Below, piece after piece: positions 19,262 through 30,280 of a stretch of DNA of 64,000 nt. The notes beneath the pieces were generated by a model, which saw only the letters and a program-made list of their open reading frames with translations, was not told the DNA's origin and did no database searches. Source of the DNA: Marsupella aquatica. Taxonomy: Eukaryota; Marchantiophyta. Within the stretch, counting starts at the first letter, position 1. The number at the start of each line of letters is the position of its first letter. Both the position numbers and the translations under genes were made by a program. The stretch is taken from the NCBI GenBank assembly GCA_973895155.1, contig OZ316897.1:806001-870000 (forward strand). Reading direction: 5' to 3'.

Positions 19262-22200
19262 GTGGATAGGTTGTCAGTAAAGGGTGAGAGAATGCCGCCT
19301 GCCACTTTGTTTCAAGTAGACAAAGAAGGTGGGGAAAGGAAACCTATATCGTCATATAGTTACAAAGTAGGGGAATCGTATGCTGATGCCCGACTGAAGT
19401 TGGAGGCACTACTCGATTTTGACTTCCACTTTATTGATGTCAATCTTGCCACTTGGATGCCGGAGAAATGGGAGATCTGCAATCTTTTGGAGGATTGTGG
19501 GGGAAAGATTGTTATCATTCCCAAAAATGCCTTGGAGCCTCCAACCCCATTGGTGCACGTAGACCCTGGAGGCGCAGGGCAAGCCCTTGGGAGTAGCAAT
19601 GCTTCCAATGGCCTTTCATTGCCAGAGAGTGATGATGTCGATTTTCCCATGAATGAGGAGCCTCCAGTGGAAGCTGATCCACACTCTGGTTGCCCCTTGC
19701 TAGAGCCTGAACAACAAGTCACATTCATGTCCACTCTTATGAGTAATACTTTAAAGGCAGTATGGGAAGCATCTGCGGATAAGTTGAAGACTCACATGGA
19801 ATCCATTAAATGTGCTGACCACAAGTGGAAAGTGAGAACTTGGGACAAAGACAACATGCCCTGGGGGCATATCGAGTGTTGTGAGTGTGACAAGCGGGTG
19901 GAAGGGCTAGCAAAAGGTACATTGATGGATAAATCATCCATCAATAATGCATTTACCAACTTCAAAAATTCGCATTTGCAATCATCAAAGCATGCAGCTC
20001 GGGTGGCTAGGAACAGGGGTGAGAAAGTTGGGCCCCGTGGAGATTGCAAGGAGGGGTCAAATATTTGACTGATAGAGCCATACTTGAAGAGCATTTGAAG
20101 ATTGTAGCAAAGATCAACGAGTTGCAGACAGTTGGTCGCGAGACGTTTACAGTCGAGGGGGATGTCCATAAGGAACCAGTGGAGTTCCAGACTTTGAAAC
20201 TGTTCTGCAATTTTTGTCTTCACCATTTGACTTTGGTACCCAAACAACGAAACTTGGAGGCTAATCAGACAAGCCATTGTACTGTCTTGATCCATCTTGA
20301 TTATGTGGCCAAAAGTCAGAGGCCTACAAGAAACAAGCCAGTTTTGTCAGGGCGCCCTGGCAGACCCCGTACTGTGGACGGGAGGGATAAGAAATAGAGA
20401 AAAATTCAGGGGTTCTTGACTCGCACCTCGACTACAGGTGCATCAAGCAGCTCGTCAAGGATGTCAGCACAAGATGATGATAGAGGTACTTTTGATAATT
20501 TGTCATTGTTGTGTTGGGGTCTGTGGCGGGATGAGATAGAAGTAGGGTCAGAACTTAGGCCTATCAAAAGTCACTTACACGACCAGGTGAAAGTGGGTGG
20601 TGCATGGTATGCAGAGCCCCTAGTAATGGCAGAGGTGTTCTGTATGTATAGTGAAGAAGCTTGTGAGATCAAGGGCCTTTTTAGGCATAAAGAATGTAGT
20701 CGAATGTCACAGTTGGGGGGCGGGTTTGATGATTTGATGTGTTCGAAGTGTTATTCCATTAAGAACATGAAGGACTTCAGACTTCGGGTAGCAAGAGAGG
20801 TCAAGGCCTATGAGAAAGAGGAGAGAGAGGGACTGGCAAGGGCAGGCGGCTAGGTTGCCTCACAATTCCTGAGGTCCAAAACCAAGCTAAAGTATACAGA
20901 AACCGAATTTTGAGAGAGAGGAAGTTGCAGAAATATCTAAGTCACAAACTGTTGATGCTGAAGTCTTGGATCCCTAGTATAAAGGAAGTTTGTCTTGACT
21001 ATCAAGGCCCCAATAAGGAATCTATCCTTAAGTTTTGTCAGTCCATAGTCCTTGCGCACAGGAAGGGTGCATTTGGTGGGAGAGGTGCATTGTGGGATAT
21101 GTTATCTGATATAGCTTCAAACTTGAATACGACAAAGGAGGGATATAGGTTCAAGGCTGGAACAAAGCTTCTCTACCAAACACTCTTCTTGCATGGTGGT
21201 CAACGTGTTGTTGACTGCCTTGCAAGTAATGGGATAGGGCCAAGCATAAACACCCTTCAACGGGACAGAAGAGGGATGGCAGTACTTATTCCGAGCAGGA
21301 ATCCATGCTGAACAATTTATGTTTGTCTCTCAAGTGTACTCCAAACTGAAAGAGAGACTCAACATCAAAGGGCCAGTTCCCTATTATTTGGCAGAAGATG
21401 AGACCACTGTCAAAAAAACAGTAAGGTACTTTCTTCAGGCCCTCATGCATGATGTTGTACTTCAGGCCCTCACGCATGATGTTAGTCATGTCATGGTGTT
21501 GGATCCTAGTTTCACCTTTATCTCTGTTTCAACTATTATGTAGGCTCCATCTGGAAACCAAGAACTCAGTTTTGGTTTCTTGCAGGTGGCTGCCAAAACA
21601 TGACACCATGATTGGGTTTTGCGGCACCCAAACAGGGCATGTATGCCTTGTTGGGTGGGAGATAGAAGTGGGCGAAGGAGAACTTGGCTTCCACATCATC
21701 GTTGATGCTTTTGAAAACAATGTGGTAGGGCAGATGGCTCATTGTATAGTAGTCAATCCCCTTGCAGAGGGGTTCCCACGGTTGCTTATACTAGCTACAG
21801 GTACATGTAATAGATTTAAAGCTCCTTGGGTAAGAGAGCAGTGGGATATCCTGGAGTCATTGTGGAACACTCATTGTCTGGAGAGTGTGGGGCCTTTACT
21901 TGGCCATGCAAGTGACGGTGATGCACGTAGGAGGAAGTTAATGTTGGAGGACTATACTGGCTGTCGGAAGGCAGGGCCAAGATTTAGCCTTGGGTGGGAA
22001 GGCTGGCAATTGAGCCACTCTATGACAGGTGATGGGCCATTGACCCACGCTGTTGGGCTACATGACCAAGACTATATCCACAGTGGGAAGAAGTTAGTGA
22101 ACCCATTGGATTCTTCAGCTCGGATATTGAAACTGGGGACTCAAGTGGCCAACCTGAGTCATCTGAGACTCCTGTTAGGTTTATATGACCATGACCTTCA

Positions 22201-24040
22201 TGGCCTGAACCATGATGATGTAACACGAAATGATAGGCAGAATTGGGCTAGTGCACAAAGGATTTGTAGTCATAAGGCGGGTTCTACGTTGAGGATGTTG
22301 CATCTGCAGAAGGATGCAAGGGTGGAGCTCGCACTTGGAACTGAGGTGTTTGTTCGTATATGTGGAGATTATCTGGATATATTCATGAACCCTCGGCTCA
22401 CTCTACGGGAGAGGGTTGTACTTTGTGGGAAGGTGGGTTTCTTCTTCAGACTGTGGCGCCTATGGTGCTTCCATGGGAACCATACTGTAGGGGGGAATAC
22501 ATAACCAATTACTTTCATGCGGAACTGTATCCATATGCAAACCTTTCTCGATGTTCAAATGTCAGTCCATTTTATAGTTCTGTTGATAATCCAATTCTGA
22601 GACCACTTCAAGCATCTTCCAGTGCCTCTAGAGTTGACTGGCTCAGATGCGTGTGAGAAATTCTTCTCAAAAGTAGGGGGCATGAACGGTCGTGAGCGAA
22701 GCTATGACTTGTCAGAATTAGTGGAGTGCGCCACTAATCTTAACAGATTGGCTGCAATGGATGTATCAGCGGGATTGATGGGTGCTGGAAAGAGCCATAA
22801 AAAGCATTCGAACATTTGGATGGATCTTCAATTAGATTCAGAGGCAGTTCATGTCTGTCCAGATCAGACAGATTATACAGGGATAGAGACAAATGCAGCG
22901 ATCGTGGTTGCATTGCAGGAGGGATTAAGTTTGGCACAATGTGCTGCAACTGAGCTGGAAATGAATCCTTCAACATCTTGCAAGGATAAGCTATGGTGGA
23001 ACTCACTGTGGAAAGTTGAGTCAAAAGGGGTGAAGTCTGGTGGATGGTGTGACATCAATGTGGATACACTTGTAGATGTACGAGATACTTTGGACATTCG
23101 AGATGTGCGACCTGCTTTGAATGGTGAAGCCCAACCTCAAACTGTCACTGAGACTGATACAATGATTTTGGAAGCTTCACCTATTGTTACCACCCTGGGG
23201 ATTGTAGCTGGCTTTGAGACTGAGACTGAGAGTTCCTTCCCTGGGATGTCTGTCCGTTACGTAGATGCTCATGTAGAGGAAGCTGCCTCCAAATTGTCTG
23301 CAACAATGAATATCATGCATTCAGACTTGTTGTATGGTGCACCAATTAAGCAAGTGAAGCCAACTGTGTGTTTTCAAGAGCGACAGATCTACAAAAGTAC
23401 ATTGGTTAGCCAGCTGATTGGAAACCCCCACTTGAGTAAGGACCGATTGACTCGTGTGAAACAGAGTGTGTACTTCAATAATTTAGTGGACAAACCCAAC
23501 TATAGAGAGGGTGTACCAACTATGTTCATGACAGTGGGCACTGACTGTGGTGTTTTCTTCCTTGATGAAACACAACATGAGGTCAGGGCAACTCAAAACT
23601 CAGAGGCCGTAGCAAAAGCATCCAAAGGGAAAGCAGGTGGAAGGAAATCAAAAAAAAATGTGACCAATCCAAAGAAGCCAAGAGGAGATCTGGTAGCAGT
23701 GTGTTCTGCATCTGGGCCAAAGTATGTTTGGTGGATTGGCAGGGTGCAAAGCATCCACCGAAAGTATGGTAACAGTGTTTGCAGATCTAGAGAACCTTTG
23801 GATCTACTTGATAGACCTGGTTCCGAAGCTGCATGTCAAGTAGTGTTCAATTGGTTTACACCGGTTGGGTCTAGTAGGAACAAATTTGCTTATAATATGT
23901 GTGATCCACAGACCATTGACTTGGACTGTGTCATATCAACTGTGAGTTTTACAGTGGATCCTCTCTATCCAACTATTTTTAAGTTGCCTCCAGATGATGT
24001 GACTGCCCTCGACAATTTTGTAAAGAACAACATAGAATGA
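19262..24040 (+). pseudogene. BED-finger plus DDE-like transposase-derived gene with several lesions
   Basis: Successive frames read as one protein. The N-terminal part (19,262-20,068) ends in a BED-like finger (HIECCECDKR ... HLQSSKH). A shift near 20,040 leads to 20,044-20,853, interrupted by TAG 20,395-20,397. A shift near 20,845 leads to 20,853-21,311, and one near 21,270 leads to YLAEDETTVKK. A phase-2 intron at 21,426-21,585 (AG|GTACTT ... TTGCAG|GTGG) then joins cleanly to RWLPKHDTMIGFCG. The last part holds ASDGDARRRKLM and GSDACEKFFSKVGG, with TAA 22,502 and TGA 22,598 in frame, and ends at 24,040. The acidic blocks AEDET, SDGD and D-CE look like a DDE core, but I cannot assign the superfamily. 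At least three stops and three shifts make it a pseudogene. Confidence 0.6.
21426..21585 (+). other. Intron in the BED/DDE-like gene
   Basis: 160 bp, GT-AG, between ACAGTAAG and GTGGCTGCC. Splicing joins frame 1 to frame 2 exactly inside an arginine codon. It contains a 24-bp tandem duplication (CAGGCCCTCATGCATGATGT type) near 21,437-21,483. Confidence 0.7.
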
Positions 24041-24223
24041 TGACCTGTATTTGGGGCAGGTACACTCCATGCCTGATGTTTATCATTCATCAGTTACACA
24101 CCGGGGTTACACATTCTCCAGAGGAGCGAAGGTAGCAAGATTTGAAAACATCCTAAGCGTATTCTGATGTTATGTAATCTGTAAACCTTGTAGATCTGGT
24201 TGTATTCAATATAATACTCATTC

Positions 24224-24559
24224 ATGGTGTTGGTCCATTTGTGGATCAGGTGTATTGGAGACTTCGAGATGACTAAGGTGGGGACAACAGTGATGAAGAA
24301 ACGCTCTAGACTGAGCAGGAGGAGAAGCAAACCTGGTACTGGAGGTCTGACAACTGCAGCAGCTGTTGTGGTTTATTCCAGAGTTTCAAAGTCAAGGAAG
24401 GCACAGGGGAAAGGCAGCCCTAATTACAACAAAGAAGAGTGGAGCAACAAGGAGATAGCTAAAGAGAGTTCTGGAGGTTGTGGTTTAGGAATCATAGATG
24501 TTGTGATTCCTGAAGTAGAGGCAGGTGTGGAGGGGCTATGGAGTGTGATCTCTGTTTGA
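24224..24559 (+). CDS. Small basic ORF after the BED/DDE-like gene
   Basis: 111 codons with a basic stretch (KKRSRLSRRRSKPGTG) and a Lys/Ser-rich middle. It lies 180 bp after the transposase-like gene, so it may be a leftover of the same element's C-terminus or second ORF. No family recognised; could be chance. Confidence 0.2.
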   Translation: MVLVHLWIRCIGDFEMTKVGTTVMKKRSRLSRRRSKPGTGGLTTAAAVVVYSRVSKSRKAQGKGSPNYNKEEWSNKEIAKESSGGCGLGIIDVVIPEVEAGVEGLWSVISV

Positions 24560-25735
24560 AAATCATATGATTTGCCTGCAATTGTCCCTTCCCATTTTTA
24601 CAATCATATTTTTTGGCAAGCAGAATGGCCTGTACACATAAGTGACTATTCACTTATGAAGCAGACCAGCATTGGAAGGCATGACAGTGGGCAGGAGTCT
24701 TAGGTTTGTATTGTCTTAGGTTAGCTGCGGGGTTAGCTGATTCAATATCAGTCTTTAGATTTATAAAGACTTACCATTTTCATCTCCTTTATAGAGCGGT
24801 TATATACATACATGACCAGTGGTAACTTGGTCTTCAAAAAAACTCTCCAGTTACATACATATATAAAGATTGCAGCATTCCCGGCAGCATTAAGCATTAT
24901 CACTCAATACAAATTGTAATATATGAAGGATTATTATTATTGCCCAAAAGTCCCTTTTGTAATACACTAAAGATACTTTAATAAGAGAAATTTTTTGATT
25001 TTTTATAAAAAACAAGGATAATCTCTATAGGAGAAAAATTAATAAGAAGGGGTACCTGTGTAGGGGAGGCTCACAGGTATGATTGTATAATATACAAGGA
25101 GTGAGGGCCGAGGGTTATGAACTAGTCAGGGATAGTTGATCCAAAAACGTTTTGGGAAATTGGGAGTCTTGAATGGGAAGGACTGTAGCTATGTTCTAGA
25201 CAGTAAATACATAAACTCAAACATGAAGTCCAGATGATTGAAATTAATACATTCAAGTGATATAGCCAAATAGACACGCCACTTGAGACTTCTCGGTTGA
25301 AAACTAAGCTTGACAAGAGATGGGCCAATTAAAATGAACTTTATTGTGCACAAGGGATTTATTACAAAACAGGTGCATCTTACTGCACATATATAGCGAT
25401 TACTAACAAGAGACCTTTACTAAGTAATATTCAATGCTACCCTTCACTAGTGATATCCAATGCCTGCTTAGCCTTTATTGTATACTAACTGAGGACTATC
25501 CACTGATATGGTTTAAGTAGTTAACCTTCAGGGAGCTCAAAGTCCTGTGGAACAACAATCCACATAAATATTAGTGACAGAAATAGTCAAGCTCACGCAG
25601 GGAAGAACAGGTCAGCAAATAGACTTCAGCCAACCTACTGGAGCAACTGTAATGTACATACATAAGTAAGACGGATTTTGGTCTTTTTAGCAAGCAGTAC
25701 ATGGCTATAATATCTCCCAGGGCTCTAACTCTAGA
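24560..25735. other. AT-rich non-coding stretch
   Basis: No gene seen. A 9-bp-arm hairpin CATAAGTGACTATTCACTTATG lies near 24,637. Confidence 0.4.
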
Positions 25736-25739
25736 CTCA

Positions 25740-26370
25740 AGAAAACCCTGAGGACAGTTGTTTAGGACATAAGGGCAGACTGGGTACTAGGAATTTAGGA
25801 CTAAGGATTGACAAAAGTTTGCTAATTCAGGACTTGGGCCAGAGGACTCATTGAGTAGGGATGGCAGATTGAGGACTCAATCAGGGTGGAGGACTGATGA
25901 CTCAGGGTAGAGGACTGAGGACTAAGGATGGAGGACTGAAGGCTCGGGGAAAAGGACTAATTAAGGACTCGGAATGAAGGACTGAGGATTTGGGGCAGAG
26001 GACTGGGGATTCGGGCAGAGGACTGAGGACTCGGGCTAAGGACTGAGGACTGAGGGTTTAGGACTGAGGACTCGGGCTAAGGACTGAGGACTGAGGGTTT
26101 AGGACTGAGGACTCGGGCTAAGGACTGAGGGTTTAGGACTGAGGACTGAGGCTGAGGACTGAGGACTGAGGCAAAGGACTCAGACTAAGGACTCAGGGAA
26201 GAAACCGAGGACTCATGGCAAAGACTAAGGACTGAAGCCAACGGATTGAGGACTCCGGATGGAGGAACTGAGGACTAGTGACCGAGGACTGAGGACCAGC
26301 AACAGATAACTGTGGACTAGAGACAAAAGACAAAGGACTTCAAACGAAGGACAGAGGACTAGTGATGGAG
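25740..26370. repeat. GGACTGA/GGACTC-type short tandem array
   Basis: Dozens of 7-14 bp AGGACTGAGGACTC units. Between 26,028 and 26,140 a 41-bp higher-order unit (CTCGGGCTAAGGACTGAGGA onward) repeats about 2.5 times. Edges are degenerate. It ends 40 bp from the stop of the minus-strand transposase relic. Confidence 0.88.
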
Positions 26371-26767
26371 AAAAAATGGTGAACACACCTCAGTATCCTC
26401 CTTCATATTGCTAGGAACCCAAGGATGCATATATTGCTGCCAGAGTCTCGGGCTCAAGGGTGTACATTCTATATCGTCCCTTTCCTGCCTCACATGGAGT
26501 GAGACCAAATCTAAGGTGAACTACTGTCTCAGCATGGGCGTAGCTCACGCCAGCTAGATCGTTCACCACAAATTTGTTATCTCGCCCTGGGACCTGTTGA
26601 AACCACACTGCCCTCAAAGCTAAATCACCCTCGTTAAATTCCTCTCCATACGAGTCCTTGAAACTCTTCTTCACGGTGTGCAAAGTCTGCTCACATTGAA
26701 GAATGTAGAAGTCCACATTCCACTTGTTACCTATCTCAGCCTTCACTGCAAAGAAGTCACCTTGTTG

Positions 26768-27080
26768 AACCAATTCTCGGGGGTCTCACTATATGGATGC
26801 CTCCCCATCACCTGCGACGTTTTTAGGCCTCGGACCCCCTAAAATGTAAGAAAAAAATTTATTTTTTTGACCCCTGTAAAGTTGGAATATTCTCAAAATA
26901 TTCTAAAATTTTGGTTATAAGGACCCTAATGTTCTTATAAGTCCCAAAATTGGATTTAAAAGACCCTATTGTTCTTCTCAGAAAATTCTTAAGTCTTCCC
27001 TTTGAACCAATAAAATGACCCTATACTTCGTCGCACGTGATATGCCATTTTTGTGGAAGTGAAACCCCCGAGAACCAATT
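26768..27080. repeat. 8-bp target-site duplications of MITE copy A
   Basis: AACCAATT at 26,768-26,775 and again at 27,073-27,080, immediately outside the element ends. Confidence 0.9.
26776..27072. mobile_element. 297-bp MITE, copy A
   Basis: Begins CTCGGGGGTCTCACT and ends with AGTGAAACCCCCGAG, so the termini are inverted repeats (CTCGGGGGTYTCACT). The interior is AT-rich and carries no ORF of its own. Copy B at 58,141-58,437 is the same length and runs in the opposite orientation. The 8-bp duplication fits hAT, P, Merlin, Zisupton or some Mutator-like families; the CTCGG terminus does not settle which. Confidence 0.92.
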
Positions 27081-29429
27081 CGGCCAGCAATCCATCCTCC
27101 CATTGGTACAGTCCTTCCCCCACTCCCATTTCTTCCACATCAGTTCTCACGTCACTTGGTAGGACTCCTTTCACCATGACGAGCTTAAACTGTCCAGCCC
27201 AACTTATATTCTCACATTGCAAAGGTTCATCATCTAAGCAATGAGGACAAAAACAACAAAGTTCTTTGACTTGAAGGAGAGTTGATAGGCGGTTACTAAA
27301 TCCATCAAAGCAGTGTAAGGATCGGGAACCTGGGATAGGATCACAGTCCCATTTCTTCTTGCGATTGACAGCTCCCATTGGAATCTCCCAAAATAGGCGT
27401 CGAACAAGTTGGACGTCTCCATACTCCTTTTCTTGGCCCATAGCAAATTTCAATTGTCCTTGCAGAACAAAACCACATCATGGGCATTCTCCAATCGATG
27501 TCCATGGATTCCCTTCAGCTGTTCTCTCTCAATCCCTTGCTTTATGTGGCCTCCAAGGGCATCCTAAAAGCACACACCATAGTACTCATCTCTGGAAATG
27601 AAACTTGGATGAATCAATATAGAACAACAAATTTACTATAGGGAACTTCAGCTTAAAACACAATCTGGAATGAGCGAACGTACATGTAAAGTAATATTGC
27701 AACTTACAGCGACACCTTTTCCGTGCCCTGAAGCATGGAAATACCACTTCATTCGTGCACCAAATCTTTTGTAGTATCTGGATACATAATAAAAAGGTCT
27801 ACAAGCCTTGAACTGTGAAGCAACCCCATCTGACCAGACCCAATGTTGCTCAAACTGAATTCCTTCCTCCCTCATCCACTGGTTATGAGCATCCATGCAA
27901 TGTTGGACGAAGAGAGTGTCGTGACAATTGTCATCACTGATATAAAAATGATAATCTGCAATAATGTCTCGACCACCCTCCTCATCCAATGCCATCCGAA
28001 CCATACTTCCAACAGCAGCCTCCAAAGATTCCACACAATCTTCTCTATGCCTATAAGTGACATGAATCAACAAAGTGACCTGTCTATTATCCCAGTGTTG
28101 ACTCTGTATCTCATTTTGGATTTTGAACGTGTAATTTTCAGAGAAATCAATAGATGACAGTATAGTTCCTCTAGGGAAAGTTTTCAAACAAAGTTTGAAT
28201 TGTTCTGACTGCCAACGTGCTCTGAAATTATGCACAATGAATGTCTTCATTGTATTCAAAACCTGACTCTTGAATTCACCCATTGAAGTTCTCTTAAACA
28301 CCATTCTCAACCGTTTTGACTTTTTTGTAGCACTCTCGTCTGTTCCTTTTTTCTTCTCTCTCTTTTGCTGGGCTTTCTCATCTAACTCCAAATACTGAAA
28401 TGTCTCCCACTCAATAAATTGCTTGTCAACTGGATCTAAGTTAGATGTACACCAGTCCAACTTGTTGACACCACAATTCTTACAGGAACCCATGATACAT
28501 TTCTTTCCATGCCACTGCTTCCCCTCAGCTCTTGGACAAAGAGCTCCCTCTGTCCAGCCCCGTACAGATGTTATTGTTGTTCTAGAAGCTACACAACTCT
28601 ACAAAGGAGCATCAACTGATGTGCAAATGGGGCAATCACAAGAGCAATACATGAACATGAAAGCTCCTGTACCCTTTTGTAAGCCCTATTTGAATGTCAT
28701 GGATAATGACAAATTAACAAAATCTAACCTGGGTATCCTCCAGCCAATGCAACCCATGCTCCTCGTACACATTTATACTCAATCTTAGTCTAGCCTTGTC
28801 CTTGGCGCAAGGAGAGATTCGAGTATTTGATTCCCAAAACTTTTCCACAATTCTTTGGACTTCAGCTGAAATTTTGTCGCTTCTCACTTTCCTTTCCCCC
28901 ATTGGAAACCTTATCAAACAATTGGAATCTATGGACTTCCTCCTTCTTGAAGCTTTATATATGATTTGCCATTTGATACCCAAAGCCCCAGCCACTGAAG
29001 TTTGATACCTATTCACTACTGTGGCCTGGCCTGCCAATGCAACTGTCAAGATCTGCTTTGCACCTAGATGGTCTTTCCGCTTTGCAGTCTTCACACAAGG
29101 AGGATATGCACAGTCAGGCAAATGGATGTTCCCTATACAGTGTTACTGGGAATCCTCTGCCTGATAACAAAGAAGTTGGGTTTGTGTACAAGTTAGGGAA
29201 ATGTTACGCACTTTCCCAGGAATTCCCTAGCTACCTTGGGCTTCCCATGCTTAGTGAAGTTCGATGGTTTCCCGACTACTCTGAGAGTAACATACCTATG
29301 TGTATGTTACATCACTGATTTCCCTACTCACTTTATATGGGAATAATGTGAAGCACATTCCAGATGGCATACTCAAGCCCATTTGATGGGTGCTCTAAAC
29401 AACATCGGGCCTTCCATTGTAGGTTGGGA

Positions 29430-29960
29430 AATAGACTTTCTTCATGTATTCCCGACTTGTTTCCCTATATGTCATTGGCTAGTTACATCGTGTGAAGTCT
29501 AGTTAATTAACTCTTCTCAGGTGGTACTATTTGTACCCTTGGATCATTTTAAGATGATTTGCCATCGACACCATTAGATCTTCGTGGGTTGTGAAGGTGG
29601 GGATTACAATTTCCCGTCTGCTTCCCTACATGGCATTGGCTAGTTGCACTATGTCTAGTCCACCTAGTACTCCCCAGGTGGTACCATTTGTACCCTTGGA
29701 TCATTTCAAGATGATTTGTATCGGCACCATTAGATTTCCATAAGATATGAAGGTGGGGAAAAGGGTTTCCCTGTGTTTTTCCTTACTTGTATTAGCTAGT
29801 CACACTGGATCTAGCCAGTTAGCACACCCCACGTGGTACCATTTGTATCCACGGATCATTTCAAGATTGTTTGCATCGGCACTGCTAGATTTCCATAAGT
29901 AGGTAAATCGGGGATTCCAATTTTCCCAGTCTATTTCCCTATATGGCATTCCCTCAACCG
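29430..29960. repeat. ~158-bp tandem repeat, about three copies
   Basis: TTCCCTATATG.CATTGGCTAG starts near 29,461, 29,622, 29,778 and (partly) 29,935, a 156-161 bp step. Each unit contains GGTGGTACCATTTGTACCC and GGATCATTTCAAGATGATTTG. It lies between two minus-strand genes; 29,960-30,280 shows nothing further. Confidence 0.75.
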
Positions 29961-30280
29961 ATAAGCTCATTCACATTCAGATCACTTCCTCTTTCCACAT
30001 GAATTTTATGAAAACCCCCGTGAAAACCATTCAACAATACATCGTGTCTAGCTAAACACAATTCATGAGATTGACATAACCATCTGTTCTGAGCATTTAA
30101 TTAATTCATTAATAACCTCATTCGAGTGAACACACAAAAGAAGATTCGCAAAGTAATCGTACATCATTATGGATTAAACCACAATCACACCAGCTGTAAC
30201 AAAATTGAGCTTCACTGCATGATATATGGCATCAAGTCAACCACTGAACCTACATAAATTAGCATGCTATGAAATGTGAA

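Larger units (their letters stand above)
26411..29121 (-). pseudogene. DDE-like transposase relic (SDG / GHGKG type), split by a MITE
   Basis: Minus-strand exons: (a) 29,121-28,729, ending CAG|GTTAGA; (b) about 28,690-27,708, ending GTCGCT|GTAAGT; (c) 27,563-26,411 after CTTTTAG. Exon b has a zinc cluster (CSCDCPIC, CIMGSCKNCG), then SIDFSENYT, YISDDNCHD, WVWSDGVASQFKA and HASGHGKGVA; exon c continues DALGGHIKQ. The D-D-(HGKG) pattern matches a widespread unnamed family of transposase-like proteins in plants and animals. The C-terminus (GDFFAVKAEI... VVHLRFG) resembles a BAH-like module. Lesions: TAG at 28,599-28,601, a frame slip at the a/b junction, a 1-bp slip near 27,455, and the MITE at 26,776-27,072. 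Each is a plausible inactivating event. Confidence 0.62.
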
